From the NCBI GenBank assembly GCA_910585905.1, contig CAJUID010000032.1, positions 1 through 35,684 on the forward strand: DNA of 35,684 nucleotides. Reading direction: 5' to 3'. The translations under genes and the position numbers were made by a program. The notes beneath the pieces were generated by a model, which searched no databases, was not told where the DNA came from, and worked only from the letters and a program-made list of their open reading frames with translations. Shown here piece after piece: positions 14,197 through 22,960 of this stretch. The stretch comes from an uncultured Lachnospiraceae bacterium. GTDB taxonomy: Bacteria > Bacillota > Clostridia > Lachnospirales > Lachnospiraceae. Each line of letters opens with the position of its first letter. Positions within the stretch are counted from its first letter, which is position 1.

Positions 14197-16983
14197 CTAG
14201 TTTCCATCTCCTGCATCTGGTTCCGGCGTATCCTGCGGTGATGCCGTCTGCTGTGGTTGCGGTGTATTTCCAGGCTTTGGCGAAGCAGTGGCCTCTGGAA
14301 GATTCAAAATATAATCCTTATTCCTATCCAATGAAGCTTTTAACGAAGAATATTCTGGATAATCCTTACATGCCTCCACCGCCTTTTCTGCTGCGGCAAT
14401 CAAATCCCCTGCATTATCCGGCACATACTCGTACACTTTCAGCTTTCGAATCCGTGCCTTCGCCAACCTAATCCTAGTATCCTTCTGTTTCTGCCTGCGC
14501 GCCTCTTTAGACTTCAGCGCATTTTCTTGTGCCAGCACTTGATTTTCTTCATTCTGATACTTTTCGTATGCCTTTACTATCTTTGACCATTCGACTGTCT
14601 CATCTTTTAAAGAATCGTATTTATTCTTGGCTCGTGTCGCATAAGACTTTCGCACATCATCATCCTTAATAGCCGAAATCATACTGCGAAGCTGCTCATA
14701 GCTCTCTTCCAGTACATAGTAGTCCTCCAGGCCATTAATCGTTATGTTTTCAAATGATTTTAACTTCTTTAATACTGTCTTTGCATACTGCACGTCCTCA
14801 AGTAATTCTGCATATTCTGACTTTTCTGCCAAAATCAGCGTAGAAAAATACTCTTTTCCTGAAGTCCTCTTATTCGTCCCTGCCTCCTCTGTCCCGCTAA
14901 CTAATTCCCCTGCGCTGTTATAACTTGCAAGGCAGATTGTCTCTGGCACAGAAAAATCAACTGGTTCTAACTTTGTATGAATCCTATCCATATAATCTTT
15001 CCAGATTTTTCCTGAAATCGCTGCACCAGAAGCCCCAGGCATTGCCCTAGGCGTATCATATCCCGCCCAGACAACCGTTGTATAATATTTTGTATATCCA
15101 CAAAACCACACATCCTTCCCGGAGTTTGTCGTTCCGGTCTTACCTGCACAAATCTGATCATTCTCCAGTTTTAGTGCACGCCCAGTAGCATATGGCTCAT
15201 TTAAAACACCTTTCAATACATCTGTCATCAACCATGCTGCATCCTCTGAATACACCTGCGTCGTCTCCTCCGAATTCTTATAAACTGCCCCGTCAGAGAC
15301 ATGTTCAATTTTTCGGATGCAAGTTCTATCACTGTAGCTCCCACCATTTGCCAATGCGGAATATCCTTTTGCCATATCCACAACGCGGACACCCTCAGTA
15401 AAACCGCCAAGCGAGAGAGCCAGATTATCATTATCCACATAACTAAGATTGTGGAAATGCATTTTATCCAAAAAGGACATGCCAAATTTAGGCGTAATCT
15501 TCTGTAACACCTGCCACGCAATCGTATTAATCGAGCGCTCCACCGCCTCCCTGATGCGCACAGCGCCGCGGTAAGACCCCCCGGCATTCTGAGGGCCATT
15601 TTCTATCGGTTGGTCTGTCATTAAAGTAGATGGAGAATACACCCCGGACTCAAAGCCAGGAGTGTAGTCAATCAACGGCTTAATAGAGCTTCCTGACTGC
15701 CTTGCAGAAAGATATGCCCTATTATAGGCATCCTTTGTGCCGCGCCCCCCTACAATGGCAACGACATAGTTCGTATTATTATCCACACAGACTGCTGCCC
15801 CCTGCAACGCATATTTTCCAGACTCCTTATTTTTTTCCTGATTATAGGCAAGCCCCTGATTTACTGACTGCTGCAGCTTTTTCTGCTTCTTCATATCTAT
15901 GGATGTATATAGTTTATATCCACCGGAACGGATCATATTACACTTCCGGCTGTAGGCATCACTGTACGCATCCTTATATGTTTCATAATCCTTTTTATTT
16001 GCAAATGTATACTGGAATTTAAACTCCTCCTTCTCCATCAGTGCCAGAGCAGCACAATGAATCGCATAGCTTGTCACATAACTCTCATTTGTGCCATCCT
16101 CTGCAATCTGGAGTGCCTTAATCTTTTTCTTTCTGGCAGTATTATATTCCTTTGTGGTAATTACCTTTTCCTCATGCATTGTTTCTAAAATCTCATTCCG
16201 CTTCTTTAATGCATTTTCCGGATTTGCCACTGGGTCATACCGGGAAGGGCTATTGGATAATCCAATCAAAAGTGCCGCCTCATGCGGCTCCAAATCTGCA
16301 CTGCTCTTTCCAAAATAGTATTGGCTGGCCGACTCCACACCATGGCAGCGGTTTCCATAAAAGTTGCTGTTACAGTAAAATTCCATAATTTTATCCTTGG
16401 AAAACTTGGCCTCTACGGTTGGCGCCAATATTATTTCTGCTATTTTTCTGGTAAAACTCTGATTCTGAGTTAAGAGATTATTTTTGATGACCTGCTGGGT
16501 AATCGTACTTCCACCCTGCGTAATTTGCATATTATGCTTTAATAGAGAAACTCCGGCACGCAGCGTTGCCAGAACATCTACACCGCCATGGGTTTTAAAA
16601 CGCTTGTCCTCCACAGCTATGTAGCCATTGTAAAGATAAGGAGAAATATTTTTAATTTCCACATAAGTATAACGGCCGGCATTCACCGAACCCACTTTAT
16701 TTCCCTTCGCGTCATATACAATGGTGTCCTCATTCATAATGAAGTCTTCTTCACTTAAATTTACCAGTTTGTCGAACACTTCCTCGCGCGCCTCCGTCAG
16801 CATCGGCAGCATTTTGATGTAGACACAGATGCCTGCAACAACACAGACTACTAAAATCGACGCAAGAATTCCGAGCATCGCGCCAAGCACATTAGACACA
16901 ACACCCATATAACCGCCAACTGTGCCTGCAATTAGGCGCAGCCCGTCCGATATCTTTCTAAATATACTTTTTGTACCATCCAT
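14197..16983 (-). CDS. Class A penicillin-binding protein (PBP1A family)
   Basis: This bifunctional peptidoglycan synthase of about 928 residues has a short cytoplasmic tail, one TM anchor (about 35-58, LGAMLGILASILVVCVVAGI), and a GT51 glycosyltransferase domain (AVEDKRFKTHGG with the catalytic Glu at 125, GGSTITQQVIKN, RKIAEIILA, ALLIGLSNSPSRYDP). The transpeptidase domain has S432-S-I-K435, SIN and KTGTT. The C-terminus adds a long helical region (about 700-880) and a Pro/Thr/Gln-rich tail (PKPGNTPQPQQTASPQ). It polymerises and crosslinks peptidoglycan outside the membrane. ATG 16983 is chosen because GGAGGGG lies 6 nt upstream; 16998 is the alternative. It is the first gene of the operon reaching to 8932. 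Confidence 0.93.
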   Translation of the reverse strand: MDGTKSIFRKISDGLRLIAGTVGGYMGVVSNVLGAMLGILASILVVCVVAGICVYIKMLPMLTEAREEVFDKLVNLSEEDFIMNEDTIVYDAKGNKVGSVNAGRYTYVEIKNISPYLYNGYIAVEDKRFKTHGGVDVLATLRAGVSLLKHNMQITQGGSTITQQVIKNNLLTQNQSFTRKIAEIILAPTVEAKFSKDKIMEFYCNSNFYGNRCHGVESASQYYFGKSSADLEPHEAALLIGLSNSPSRYDPVANPENALKKRNEILETMHEEKVITTKEYNTARKKKIKALQIAEDGTNESYVTSYAIHCAALALMEKEEFKFQYTFANKKDYETYKDAYSDAYSRKCNMIRSGGYKLYTSIDMKKQKKLQQSVNQGLAYNQEKNKESGKYALQGAAVCVDNNTNYVVAIVGGRGTKDAYNRAYLSARQSGSSIKPLIDYTPGFESGVYSPSTLMTDQPIENGPQNAGGSYRGAVRIREAVERSINTIAWQVLQKITPKFGMSFLDKMHFHNLSYVDNDNLALSLGGFTEGVRVVDMAKGYSALANGGSYSDRTCIRKIEHVSDGAVYKNSEETTQVYSEDAAWLMTDVLKGVLNEPYATGRALKLENDQICAGKTGTTNSGKDVWFCGYTKYYTTVVWAGYDTPRAMPGASGAAISGKIWKDYMDRIHTKLEPVDFSVPETICLASYNSAGELVSGTEEAGTNKRTSGKEYFSTLILAEKSEYAELLEDVQYAKTVLKKLKSFENITINGLEDYYVLEESYEQLRSMISAIKDDDVRKSYATRAKNKYDSLKDETVEWSKIVKAYEKYQNEENQVLAQENALKSKEARRQKQKDTRIRLAKARIRKLKVYEYVPDNAGDLIAAAEKAVEACKDYPEYSSLKASLDRNKDYILNLPEATASPKPGNTPQPQQTASPQDTPEPDAGDGN

Positions 16984-17020
16984 AGAATGCCCCTCCATTT
17001 ACCAATACATATACCTTTCT

Positions 17021-17049
17021 ATTATACTTCCTAACAACAATTTTTTCAA
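17021..17049 (-). promoter_or_regulatory. Promoter of the PBP-MoxR operon
   Basis: On the minus strand TTGAAA (17044-17049), 17 nt, TATAAT (17021-17026). It is back to back with the tyrA promoter, whose -35 starts 15 bp away. Confidence 0.8.
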
Positions 17050-17063
17050 GTTTTCCGCCGCTA

Positions 17064-17092
17064 TTGACACACATTTCTTCCTTCGTTAAAAT
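17064..17092 (+). promoter_or_regulatory. Promoter of tyrA
   Basis: A consensus TTGACA (17064-17069), 17 nt, TAAAAT (17087-17092), about 32 nt upstream of the tyrA start. Confidence 0.85.
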
Positions 17093-17124
17093 AGAACTAT
17101 CAATCTAAAATGGAGAGATCACAT

Positions 17125-17994
17125 ATGAATCAATTAAAAACACGTTCCTGCTTTGGATTTATCGGATTTGGGCTAATCGGCGGTTCCATTGCCCATGCCC
17201 TTCGTATTCTCTATCCAAGCAGTGAAATACTTGCATACAATTATTATGGAAACAGACCACATGAGAAGCTAGAATTAGCCAAAAAGGAGGGGACGCTTTC
17301 AAAAATCTGCACTTCCCTGGCGGATTTTTCCGCCTGTGAAGTGATTTTTTTGTGTGCGCCTGTTATCACCAATGTCTCTTACCTCAAAGAACTTGCGCCA
17401 TACCTTGACAAAGACTGTATCCTGACAGATGTTGGAAGTGTCAAAGGAAATATCCACAAAGCAGTAGCAGAGCTTGGGCTAAACAGACAGTTTGTAGGCG
17501 GACATCCTATGACTGGCTCCGAAAAGACAGGATATATAAATTCCGACGCCTCTTTCCTAAAGGATGCATACTATCTTCTTACACCAACCCAAGAGACAGA
17601 ACCAGAATATTTAGAATGGATGAAAGTTTTCATAAACTCTGTCGGATCAATCTGCATGGTTCTAGATTATATCTCCCATGACCGTGTTACCGCAGGTATT
17701 AGCCATGTACCGCATATCATGTCGGCCGCCCTGGTTAATGCCGTTGCCGCACGGGATCACAATGGTAATTATGCAAAACTCGCCGCTGGAGGTTTCCGTG
17801 ATACGACCCGTATCTCCTCCTCCTCCCCTGAAATGTGGCAAAATATCTGCCTGACAAATCCTGAAGGAATTCTTGATTTTTTAGATGATTACATAGAGCG
17901 GCTCGTACAGGTAAGGGCAGAAATCAAAAATGGCGACGGCGAAGCACTGACTAAATTTTTCTCAGATGCAAAAGCATACCGCGATACCATTTGA
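17125..17994 (+). CDS. tyrA: Prephenate dehydrogenase
   Basis: This 289-residue enzyme oxidatively decarboxylates prephenate to 4-hydroxyphenylpyruvate for tyrosine synthesis. The N-terminal Rossmann fold has the NAD(P) motif GFGLIGGSIAHAL, followed by VIFLCAPV, DVGSVKG and the substrate-site stretch GGHPMTGSEKTGY. The helical C-terminal domain includes HDRVTAGISHVPHIMSAAL and AAGGFRDTTRISSSSPEMW. It ends without the C-terminal ACT domain found in many Gram-positive TyrA proteins, so allosteric control by tyrosine would be lost or lie elsewhere. The start at 17125 has GGAGAG 7 nt upstream; the frame begins five codons earlier. It is monocistronic, with its own promoter and terminator. Confidence 0.92.
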   Translation: MNQLKTRSCFGFIGFGLIGGSIAHALRILYPSSEILAYNYYGNRPHEKLELAKKEGTLSKICTSLADFSACEVIFLCAPVITNVSYLKELAPYLDKDCILTDVGSVKGNIHKAVAELGLNRQFVGGHPMTGSEKTGYINSDASFLKDAYYLLTPTQETEPEYLEWMKVFINSVGSICMVLDYISHDRVTAGISHVPHIMSAALVNAVAARDHNGNYAKLAAGGFRDTTRISSSSPEMWQNICLTNPEGILDFLDDYIERLVQVRAEIKNGDGEALTKFFSDAKAYRDTI

Positions 17995-18012
17995 ACCTTA
18001 ATACGATATTTA

Positions 18013-18057
18013 AAAATGGAGTCTGTGTCTATGCGCACTTGGCACAGACTCCATTTT
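18013..18057 (+). terminator. Terminator of tyrA
   Basis: AAAATGGAGTCTGTG (18013-18027) pairs with its exact complement at 18043-18057, giving a 15-bp stem that ends in TTTT, 20 nt after the tyrA stop. Confidence 0.8.
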
Positions 18058-18069
18058 GTGACTTGGCAA

Positions 18070-18190
18070 GTCAAATCCTCCGCTGCAAGCAACGGGGCAT
18101 GACTTAGTTTCTCTTTATTCAAATACCCCGCAGCAAGCTATGGGGCATGACCTGGCTTCTTTCTAGCAAGTTCGCCCCGAGGGGCGGGGA
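18070..18190. repeat. GTCAAATAC-family repeats, two tandem partial copies
   Basis: Copy A (18070-18119) matches the first 50 bases of the 149-229 element with a few changes (GTCAAATCCTCCGC, then GCAAGCAACGGGGCATGACT). Copy B (18120-18190) matches from CAAATACCCCGC to GAGGGGCGGGG and then diverges, lacking the right-hand TATTTGAC end. Copy B ends 28 bp before the pcrA start, so the repeats form the pcrA 5' region. Confidence 0.75.
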
Positions 18191-18218
18191 TAAAACGTGC
18201 GCAGAAATGAGGAATATT

Positions 18219-20513
18219 ATGCATATTTTGGAAGGCTTAAATCCTGAACAGGAAAAAGCAGTAAAACACTTTAAAGGTCCCCTTTTAATCCTTGCCGGGG
18301 CGGGTTCCGGCAAAACAAGGGTCCTGACACACCGCATTGCATACCTGATATCAGAATACAATGTAAATCCTTGGAACATTTTGGCTCTAACCTTTACAAA
18401 CAAAGCGGCAGGCGAAATGCGTGAGCGCGTTGACCAGATCGTTGGCGAATCAGCCGGTGATATCTGGGTCAGCACATTCCACTCCGCTTGCGTCCGCATT
18501 CTTAGACGCCATATTGAAGCAATCGGCTATGAACGCAGTTTTACCATTTATGATAGCGATGACCAAAAATCACTGATGCGTGATATCTTAAAATATCTTC
18601 AGTTAGATCCTAAGAAATTCAGGGAACGTACTGTCCTTAGTGCCATTTCCTCCGCAAAGGATGAATTAATATCGCCAGAACAGTATGAAAGCCGTGCCCA
18701 AGGTGACTACACAAAAGAAATCTATGCGCGCTGCTATCGGGAATATGCAAAGCGGCTCCATGATTCAAACGCCCTGGACTTTGATGATATTATCTGTAAA
18801 ACCATTCAGATTTTTGAAGAAAATGAGGACATCCTCTCCTATTACCAAAACCGCTTCCGCTATATCATGGTTGACGAGTATCAGGACACAAACACCGCAC
18901 AGTTCCGACTAATCAGCCTGATGGCAAGCACAGCCGATGACGATGGCACTATTTTACATAATCTCTGCGTTGTAGGTGATGATGACCAGTCCATCTATAA
19001 GTTCCGCGGCGCAAACATATACAATATACTAAACTTTGAAAGCCAGTATCCAGAAACTAAAATAATTAAACTGGAAGAAAACTATCGCTCTACCCAAAAT
19101 ATTTTGGATGCGGCAAACGCTGTTATTAAAAATAACACGGTCAGAAAAGACAAAGCACTCTGGACAGAGAAACCAAAGGGAGACGCTATCTACTATACGC
19201 GTTTTGAAAACGAATACGAGGAATCCGGCTGCATCGCAGATGCTATCGCAAATGTTGTCTCTGCCGGGCTTGCCGCCTATAAAGACTTTGCCATTCTCTA
19301 CCGCACGAATGCACAGTCCCGCGTATTTGAAGAAAAACTGGTCCTCCATAATATTCCATATCGCATTGTCGGCGCAGTTAATTTCTACCAGCGCCGGGAG
19401 ATAAAAGACCTGCTTGCCTATCTGCGCACGATTGAAAATGGTATGGATGACATAAGTGTCAAGCGGATTATCAATGTCCCAAAACGCGGAATCGGCCTGA
19501 CTACCATTGACCGCGTTACAAACTATGCTCTGGAGCATGAAATCAGTTTTTATAATGCATTAGAAAACTACGAATACATTGATGGCATCAGCCGCAGTGG
19601 GACAAAACTTGGTTCTTTTGTCAGCCTGATTGATTCCTTCAAACGCCATCTGGAAGAACCAGGTTACAGCTTAGAGAGCCTGATCCGTGAGATTATCGAA
19701 GAAACCGGATATGTCAGACTGCTGCAGGAGGAAGACAGCGACGAGGCAAATGGTAGAATTGAAAATATTGAAGAATTAATCAGCAAAATAGTTGCCTATG
19801 AGGAAAACTGTGAGGACGAACCAACTCTCGGCGGATTTTTGGAGGAAGTTGCCCTTGTCGCAGATATTGACAATGTAGATGAAAGCAATGACCTTGTTCT
19901 GCTTATGACGCTCCACAGTGCAAAGGGACTTGAATTTCCATATGTCTACCTTGTTGGTATGGAGGACGGCATCTTCCCTGGCTACTCAGCCATTATGTCA
20001 GACAACGAGGAAGAAATCGAGGAAGAACGCAGGCTCTGCTATGTTGGCATTACCCGCGCCATGAAAAAGTTATCCCTAAGCTGTGCCCGCTCGCGATTCC
20101 GAAACGGTGAACAACAGTTTAACCGCCCTTCACAGTTTATTAATGAAATTCCTCGTTATCTTTTAAAACAGAGTGGAGTTTCATCTACCAAAATCTCCTC
20201 CTCGAACACATCTGGCCTAAATACAACGCCTTTGAAACCAGACAAAAAAACAATGCCAGGCATTCAAAAGTCTGAAAAAGGTGGTGCCCTTTTTGCTGGA
20301 AATCCGTACATATCAAAAGGTTTTGGAACCACAAACCAAAGTGCGGGTTCAGTAAATTATTCCGTTGGTGACAGGGTATCTCACGCTCGCTTCGGCGAGG
20401 GGACGGTCACAGAAATGAAAGAGGTTGGAAACGATTATCAGGTCTCTGTTGCTTTTGATAATGAGATCAACCGGAAAATGATGGCTTCATTTGCTAAATT
20501 AAAAAAGATATAG
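18219..20513 (+). CDS. pcrA: ATP-dependent DNA helicase PcrA (UvrD/Rep family)
   Basis: This protein of about 764 residues is a 3'-5' superfamily 1 helicase for repair, replication restart and displacement of RecA. Motifs in order: Q-motif LNPEQEKAV, I LAGAGSGKTR, Ia TFTNKAAGEMRERV, II VDEYQDTN, III VGDDDQSIYKFRGAN, IV LEENYRST, V LMTLHSAKGLEFPYVYLVG, VI ERRLCYVGITRA. The C-terminus has the PcrA tail with VGDRVSHARFGEGTV, the RNA-polymerase-binding Tudor-like segment. The start is ATG 18219 behind GAGGA. The frame extends 24 codons upstream into the tandem repeat, but that part has no ribosome binding site. I see no clear promoter between the repeats and the gene. Confidence 0.95.
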   Translation: MHILEGLNPEQEKAVKHFKGPLLILAGAGSGKTRVLTHRIAYLISEYNVNPWNILALTFTNKAAGEMRERVDQIVGESAGDIWVSTFHSACVRILRRHIEAIGYERSFTIYDSDDQKSLMRDILKYLQLDPKKFRERTVLSAISSAKDELISPEQYESRAQGDYTKEIYARCYREYAKRLHDSNALDFDDIICKTIQIFEENEDILSYYQNRFRYIMVDEYQDTNTAQFRLISLMASTADDDGTILHNLCVVGDDDQSIYKFRGANIYNILNFESQYPETKIIKLEENYRSTQNILDAANAVIKNNTVRKDKALWTEKPKGDAIYYTRFENEYEESGCIADAIANVVSAGLAAYKDFAILYRTNAQSRVFEEKLVLHNIPYRIVGAVNFYQRREIKDLLAYLRTIENGMDDISVKRIINVPKRGIGLTTIDRVTNYALEHEISFYNALENYEYIDGISRSGTKLGSFVSLIDSFKRHLEEPGYSLESLIREIIEETGYVRLLQEEDSDEANGRIENIEELISKIVAYEENCEDEPTLGGFLEEVALVADIDNVDESNDLVLLMTLHSAKGLEFPYVYLVGMEDGIFPGYSAIMSDNEEEIEEERRLCYVGITRAMKKLSLSCARSRFRNGEQQFNRPSQFINEIPRYLLKQSGVSSTKISSSNTSGLNTTPLKPDKKTMPGIQKSEKGGALFAGNPYISKGFGTTNQSAGSVNYSVGDRVSHARFGEGTVTEMKEVGNDYQVSVAFDNEINRKMMASFAKLKKI

Positions 20514-20530
20514 ATATTATAGACAAAATA

Positions 20531-20539
20531 TGGTATAAT
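20531..20539 (+). promoter_or_regulatory. Extended -10 promoter of the 88-aa membrane protein
   Basis: TGG followed by TATAAT (20534-20539) gives an extended -10; no good -35 is visible 17 nt upstream. It lies 18 nt after the pcrA stop. Confidence 0.5.
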
Positions 20540-20579
20540 AGAGATACTTGTATATCAAAAAAGAAAGGATGTGTTCATT

Positions 20580-20846
20580 ATGTCAAGCAAAGTAGAGGAA
20601 TTATTAAATGCTGCAAAAGTAAATGAATTACTTCACAAAAAGGAGTTAGAAGAGAAAAACAAAAATACAATCGTGATTGCCCTCGCTATTATCGGCGCTG
20701 TTGCTGCTATTGCTGCAATCGCATTCGCTGTATACAAATACCTGACACCGGACTATCTGGATGATTTTGATTCCGATGACATGTATGATAACTTTGATGA
20801 TGATTTCATCGAGTTTTCTGACGATAAACCAGAAGCAGAAGACTAA
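20580..20846 (+). CDS. Small single-pass membrane protein, acidic C-tail
   Basis: This 88-residue protein starts at ATG 20580 with AAAGGATG upstream. Residues 1-28 are charged and helical (SKVEELLNAAKVNELLHKKE). Residues 30-53 form one TM helix (IVIALAIIGAVAAIAAIAFAVY). The tail 54-88 is very acidic (DDFDSDDMYDNFDDDF). No named function is recognised; proteins of this form are common in Lachnospiraceae. It has its own promoter and a strong hairpin downstream. Confidence 0.75.
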   Translation: MSSKVEELLNAAKVNELLHKKELEEKNKNTIVIALAIIGAVAAIAAIAFAVYKYLTPDYLDDFDSDDMYDNFDDDFIEFSDDKPEAED

Positions 20847-20882
20847 TTTTAACAGCCATCGGCTGATTATGCAGACAAACAC

Positions 20883-20913
20883 AATACCGAAATGGAAATT
20901 CCATTTCGGTATT
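20883..20913 (+). terminator. Terminator after the 88-aa membrane protein
   Basis: AATACCGAAATGGAA (20883-20897) and its complement (20899-20913) form a near-perfect long hairpin. A small CAGCC/GGCTG hairpin (20853-20865) precedes it. Only a short T-run follows. Confidence 0.65.
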
Positions 20914-20932
20914 TCGTCGCTTTCGGCTATTT

Positions 20933-20962
20933 TTGTGATTTTTGATGGATTCACTGTAAAAT
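20933..20962 (+). promoter_or_regulatory. Candidate promoter of argH
   Basis: TTGTGA (20933-20938), 18 nt, TAAAAT (20957-20962). No arginine box was recognised by eye. Confidence 0.45.
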
Positions 20963-21007
20963 TACGAGATAAACTTAAACAATTATGATCATATGAGGAG
21001 GATTTCT

Positions 21008-22384
21008 ATGAAACTTTGGGGCGGACGCTTCACAAAAGAAACAAATCAATTAGTACACAATTTCAATGCTTCTCTTTCTTTTGACCAGAAATTTTATGAA
21101 GAAGACATTGCCGGCAGTATTGCCCATGTTGCTATGCTTGCAAAACAAGGTATTTTGTCTGAGGAAGACAAAGAAGCCATCACTGCAGGGTTGAATGGCA
21201 TCCGTGAGGATATCCAGACAGGCCGTTTAGTGATTGATGAAGAACATGAGGATATCCACAGCTTTGTGGAAGCCCATCTGACCAAACGGATCGGTGACGC
21301 CGGAAAACGCCTGCACACTGGGCGCAGCCGCAATGACCAGGTCGCTTTGGATATGAAACTCTATACCCGCAAAGAGGTATTAGAGATGGACGCACTGTTG
21401 AAGAATCTGCTGCAAAGCCTCCTTACTATTATGAAAGAACATACGGACACTATTATGCCTGGATTTACCCACTTACAGAAAGCACAGCCAATTACACTGG
21501 CTCACCATATGGGTGCCTATTTTGAAATGTTCAAAAGAGACCGCTCCAGGCTTCATGATATCTATGAGCGGATGAACTACTGCCCTCTTGGTTCTGGTGC
21601 ACTGGCTGGGACAACCTACCCCCTGGACCGCGACTATACGGCCTCTCTGCTTGATTTTTATGGACCTACGCTTAACAGCATGGATTCTGTCTCTGACCGT
21701 GACTACTTAATTGAATTCTGCTCAGCAATGTCCATAATCATGATGCACCTTAGCCGCTTTTGTGAAGAAATCATTATCTGGAACAGCAATGAATATCAAT
21801 TTATTGAAATTGATGATTCTTATTCTACCGGAAGCAGCATTATGCCACAGAAAAAAAACCCGGATATCGCTGAACTTGTCCGCGGAAAGACTGGGCGGGT
21901 ATATGGCTCCCTCATCTCACTGCTCACAACTATGAAGGGGCTTTCCCTTGCCTATAATAAGGATATGCAGGAAGACAAGGAATTTGTTTTTGACGCCATA
22001 GATACAACAAAGGGATGCATTGTGTTGTTTCACGGAATGTTAGATACTCTTTCCTTCCGAAAGGACAAGATGCGCGCCAGCGCAGAGGGCGGCTTTACTA
22101 ACGCCACCGATGCAGCTGATTATCTGGTAAACCACGGCGTTGCTTTCCGTGACGCCCATGGTATCGTAGGGCAGCTTGTCCTCTACTGCATTGACAAAAA
22201 TATCTCTCTGGGCGAAATGACTTTAGAAGAATACAAGGCAATCAGCTCTGTGTTTGAGGAAGATATTTACGATGCGATCAGCATGGAGACCTGCGTATCA
22301 AAACGAAACACCATCGGCGCGCCTGGACAGGAGGCAATGGCAAAAGTAATCGAACAAAACGAAAAATATCTTGCAGAATCCTAG
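21008..22384 (+). CDS. argH: Argininosuccinate lyase
   Basis: This 458-residue enzyme cleaves argininosuccinate to arginine and fumarate, the last step of arginine synthesis. It starts with the family's MKLWGGRF at 21008, with GAGGAGG 6 nt upstream. Further motifs are HTGRSRNDQVALDMKLY, FTHLQKAQPITLAHHM, the lyase-1 signature GSSIMPQKKNPD (about 280), and GFTNATDAADYLV near the end. The length is standard. It stands alone, with argG not adjacent, and is followed by a separate promoter for the next gene. Confidence 0.95.
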   Translation: MKLWGGRFTKETNQLVHNFNASLSFDQKFYEEDIAGSIAHVAMLAKQGILSEEDKEAITAGLNGIREDIQTGRLVIDEEHEDIHSFVEAHLTKRIGDAGKRLHTGRSRNDQVALDMKLYTRKEVLEMDALLKNLLQSLLTIMKEHTDTIMPGFTHLQKAQPITLAHHMGAYFEMFKRDRSRLHDIYERMNYCPLGSGALAGTTYPLDRDYTASLLDFYGPTLNSMDSVSDRDYLIEFCSAMSIIMMHLSRFCEEIIIWNSNEYQFIEIDDSYSTGSSIMPQKKNPDIAELVRGKTGRVYGSLISLLTTMKGLSLAYNKDMQEDKEFVFDAIDTTKGCIVLFHGMLDTLSFRKDKMRASAEGGFTNATDAADYLVNHGVAFRDAHGIVGQLVLYCIDKNISLGEMTLEEYKAISSVFEEDIYDAISMETCVSKRNTIGAPGQEAMAKVIEQNEKYLAES

Positions 22385-22393
22385 AATTTCATA

Positions 22394-22443
22394 TTGAACG
22401 ACTTACTAAAATGCGATATACTATTAGAAATGAGTACCGTACT
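22394..22443 (+). promoter_or_regulatory. Promoter and palindrome upstream of the 146-aa unknown
   Basis: TTGAAC (22394-22399), 17 nt, TATACT (22417-22422). Just downstream, AGTAC-C-GTACT (22433-22443) is a perfect interrupted palindrome near the expected transcription start and could be an operator. Confidence 0.55.
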
Positions 22444-22469
22444 ATGACTAGGGGAAGGAGGAAATCAAT

Positions 22470-22910
22470 ATGGGGGAGCCCTTTGTGACAAATGTTCTTT
22501 CAAATAAATACGATACTGCTCTTGATTTTCATGTTACCATGTACGACAATTTGCCATACCAGCGCGATTCTGATTACTGCAATATTGAAAAAGTAACACT
22601 GATAAGCGGGCGCGTTATCAAATTTTACTTATGCTTAAATCAGCCAGATTTTTTTGCAATTGACAATAAAGATGATATAATTGAAGATATTTTGGCAGAG
22701 GCACAGATTGAGAAAAAACAGTATGACGCCACAAAACGCAAGCAATTAACTGACAAAACCGCAAATTCCGGCGTCAGCGAAGAACAAATCCAGACACTTC
22801 TTGATGATCATGGCGAACCAATGGCAGGTTATGATGAAATGGACGAAGACGACGAACTTGCCGCACCGGAAGATTCCGTAAATGCATTCGCTGATGTAGA
22901 AGATTGGTAA
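22470..22910 (+). CDS. Acidic protein of unknown function, 146 aa
   Basis: The start lies behind GGAAGGAGG, one of the strongest ribosome binding sites in the window. Residues 1-75 look folded (FHVTMYDNLPYQRDSDYCNIEKV then RVIKFYLCLNQPDFFAI). Residues 76-146 are strongly acidic, with YDEMDEDDELAAPEDS near the end, and probably flexible. It has no signal peptide or TM segment, and I recognise no family. Its own promoter and the palindrome at 22961-23020 make it a single-gene unit. Confidence 0.65.
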   Translation: MGEPFVTNVLSNKYDTALDFHVTMYDNLPYQRDSDYCNIEKVTLISGRVIKFYLCLNQPDFFAIDNKDDIIEDILAEAQIEKKQYDATKRKQLTDKTANSGVSEEQIQTLLDDHGEPMAGYDEMDEDDELAAPEDSVNAFADVEDW

Positions 22911-22960
22911 TGATATCATGCTTATTTAATTTTTACAACACACAAAATTAATAAATAAAC

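Noticed and set aside
18147..18218. N-terminal extension of pcrA
   Set aside because: It lies in the repeat element, lacks a ribosome binding site, and family alignment starts at the ILEGLNPEQ segment encoded after 18219.
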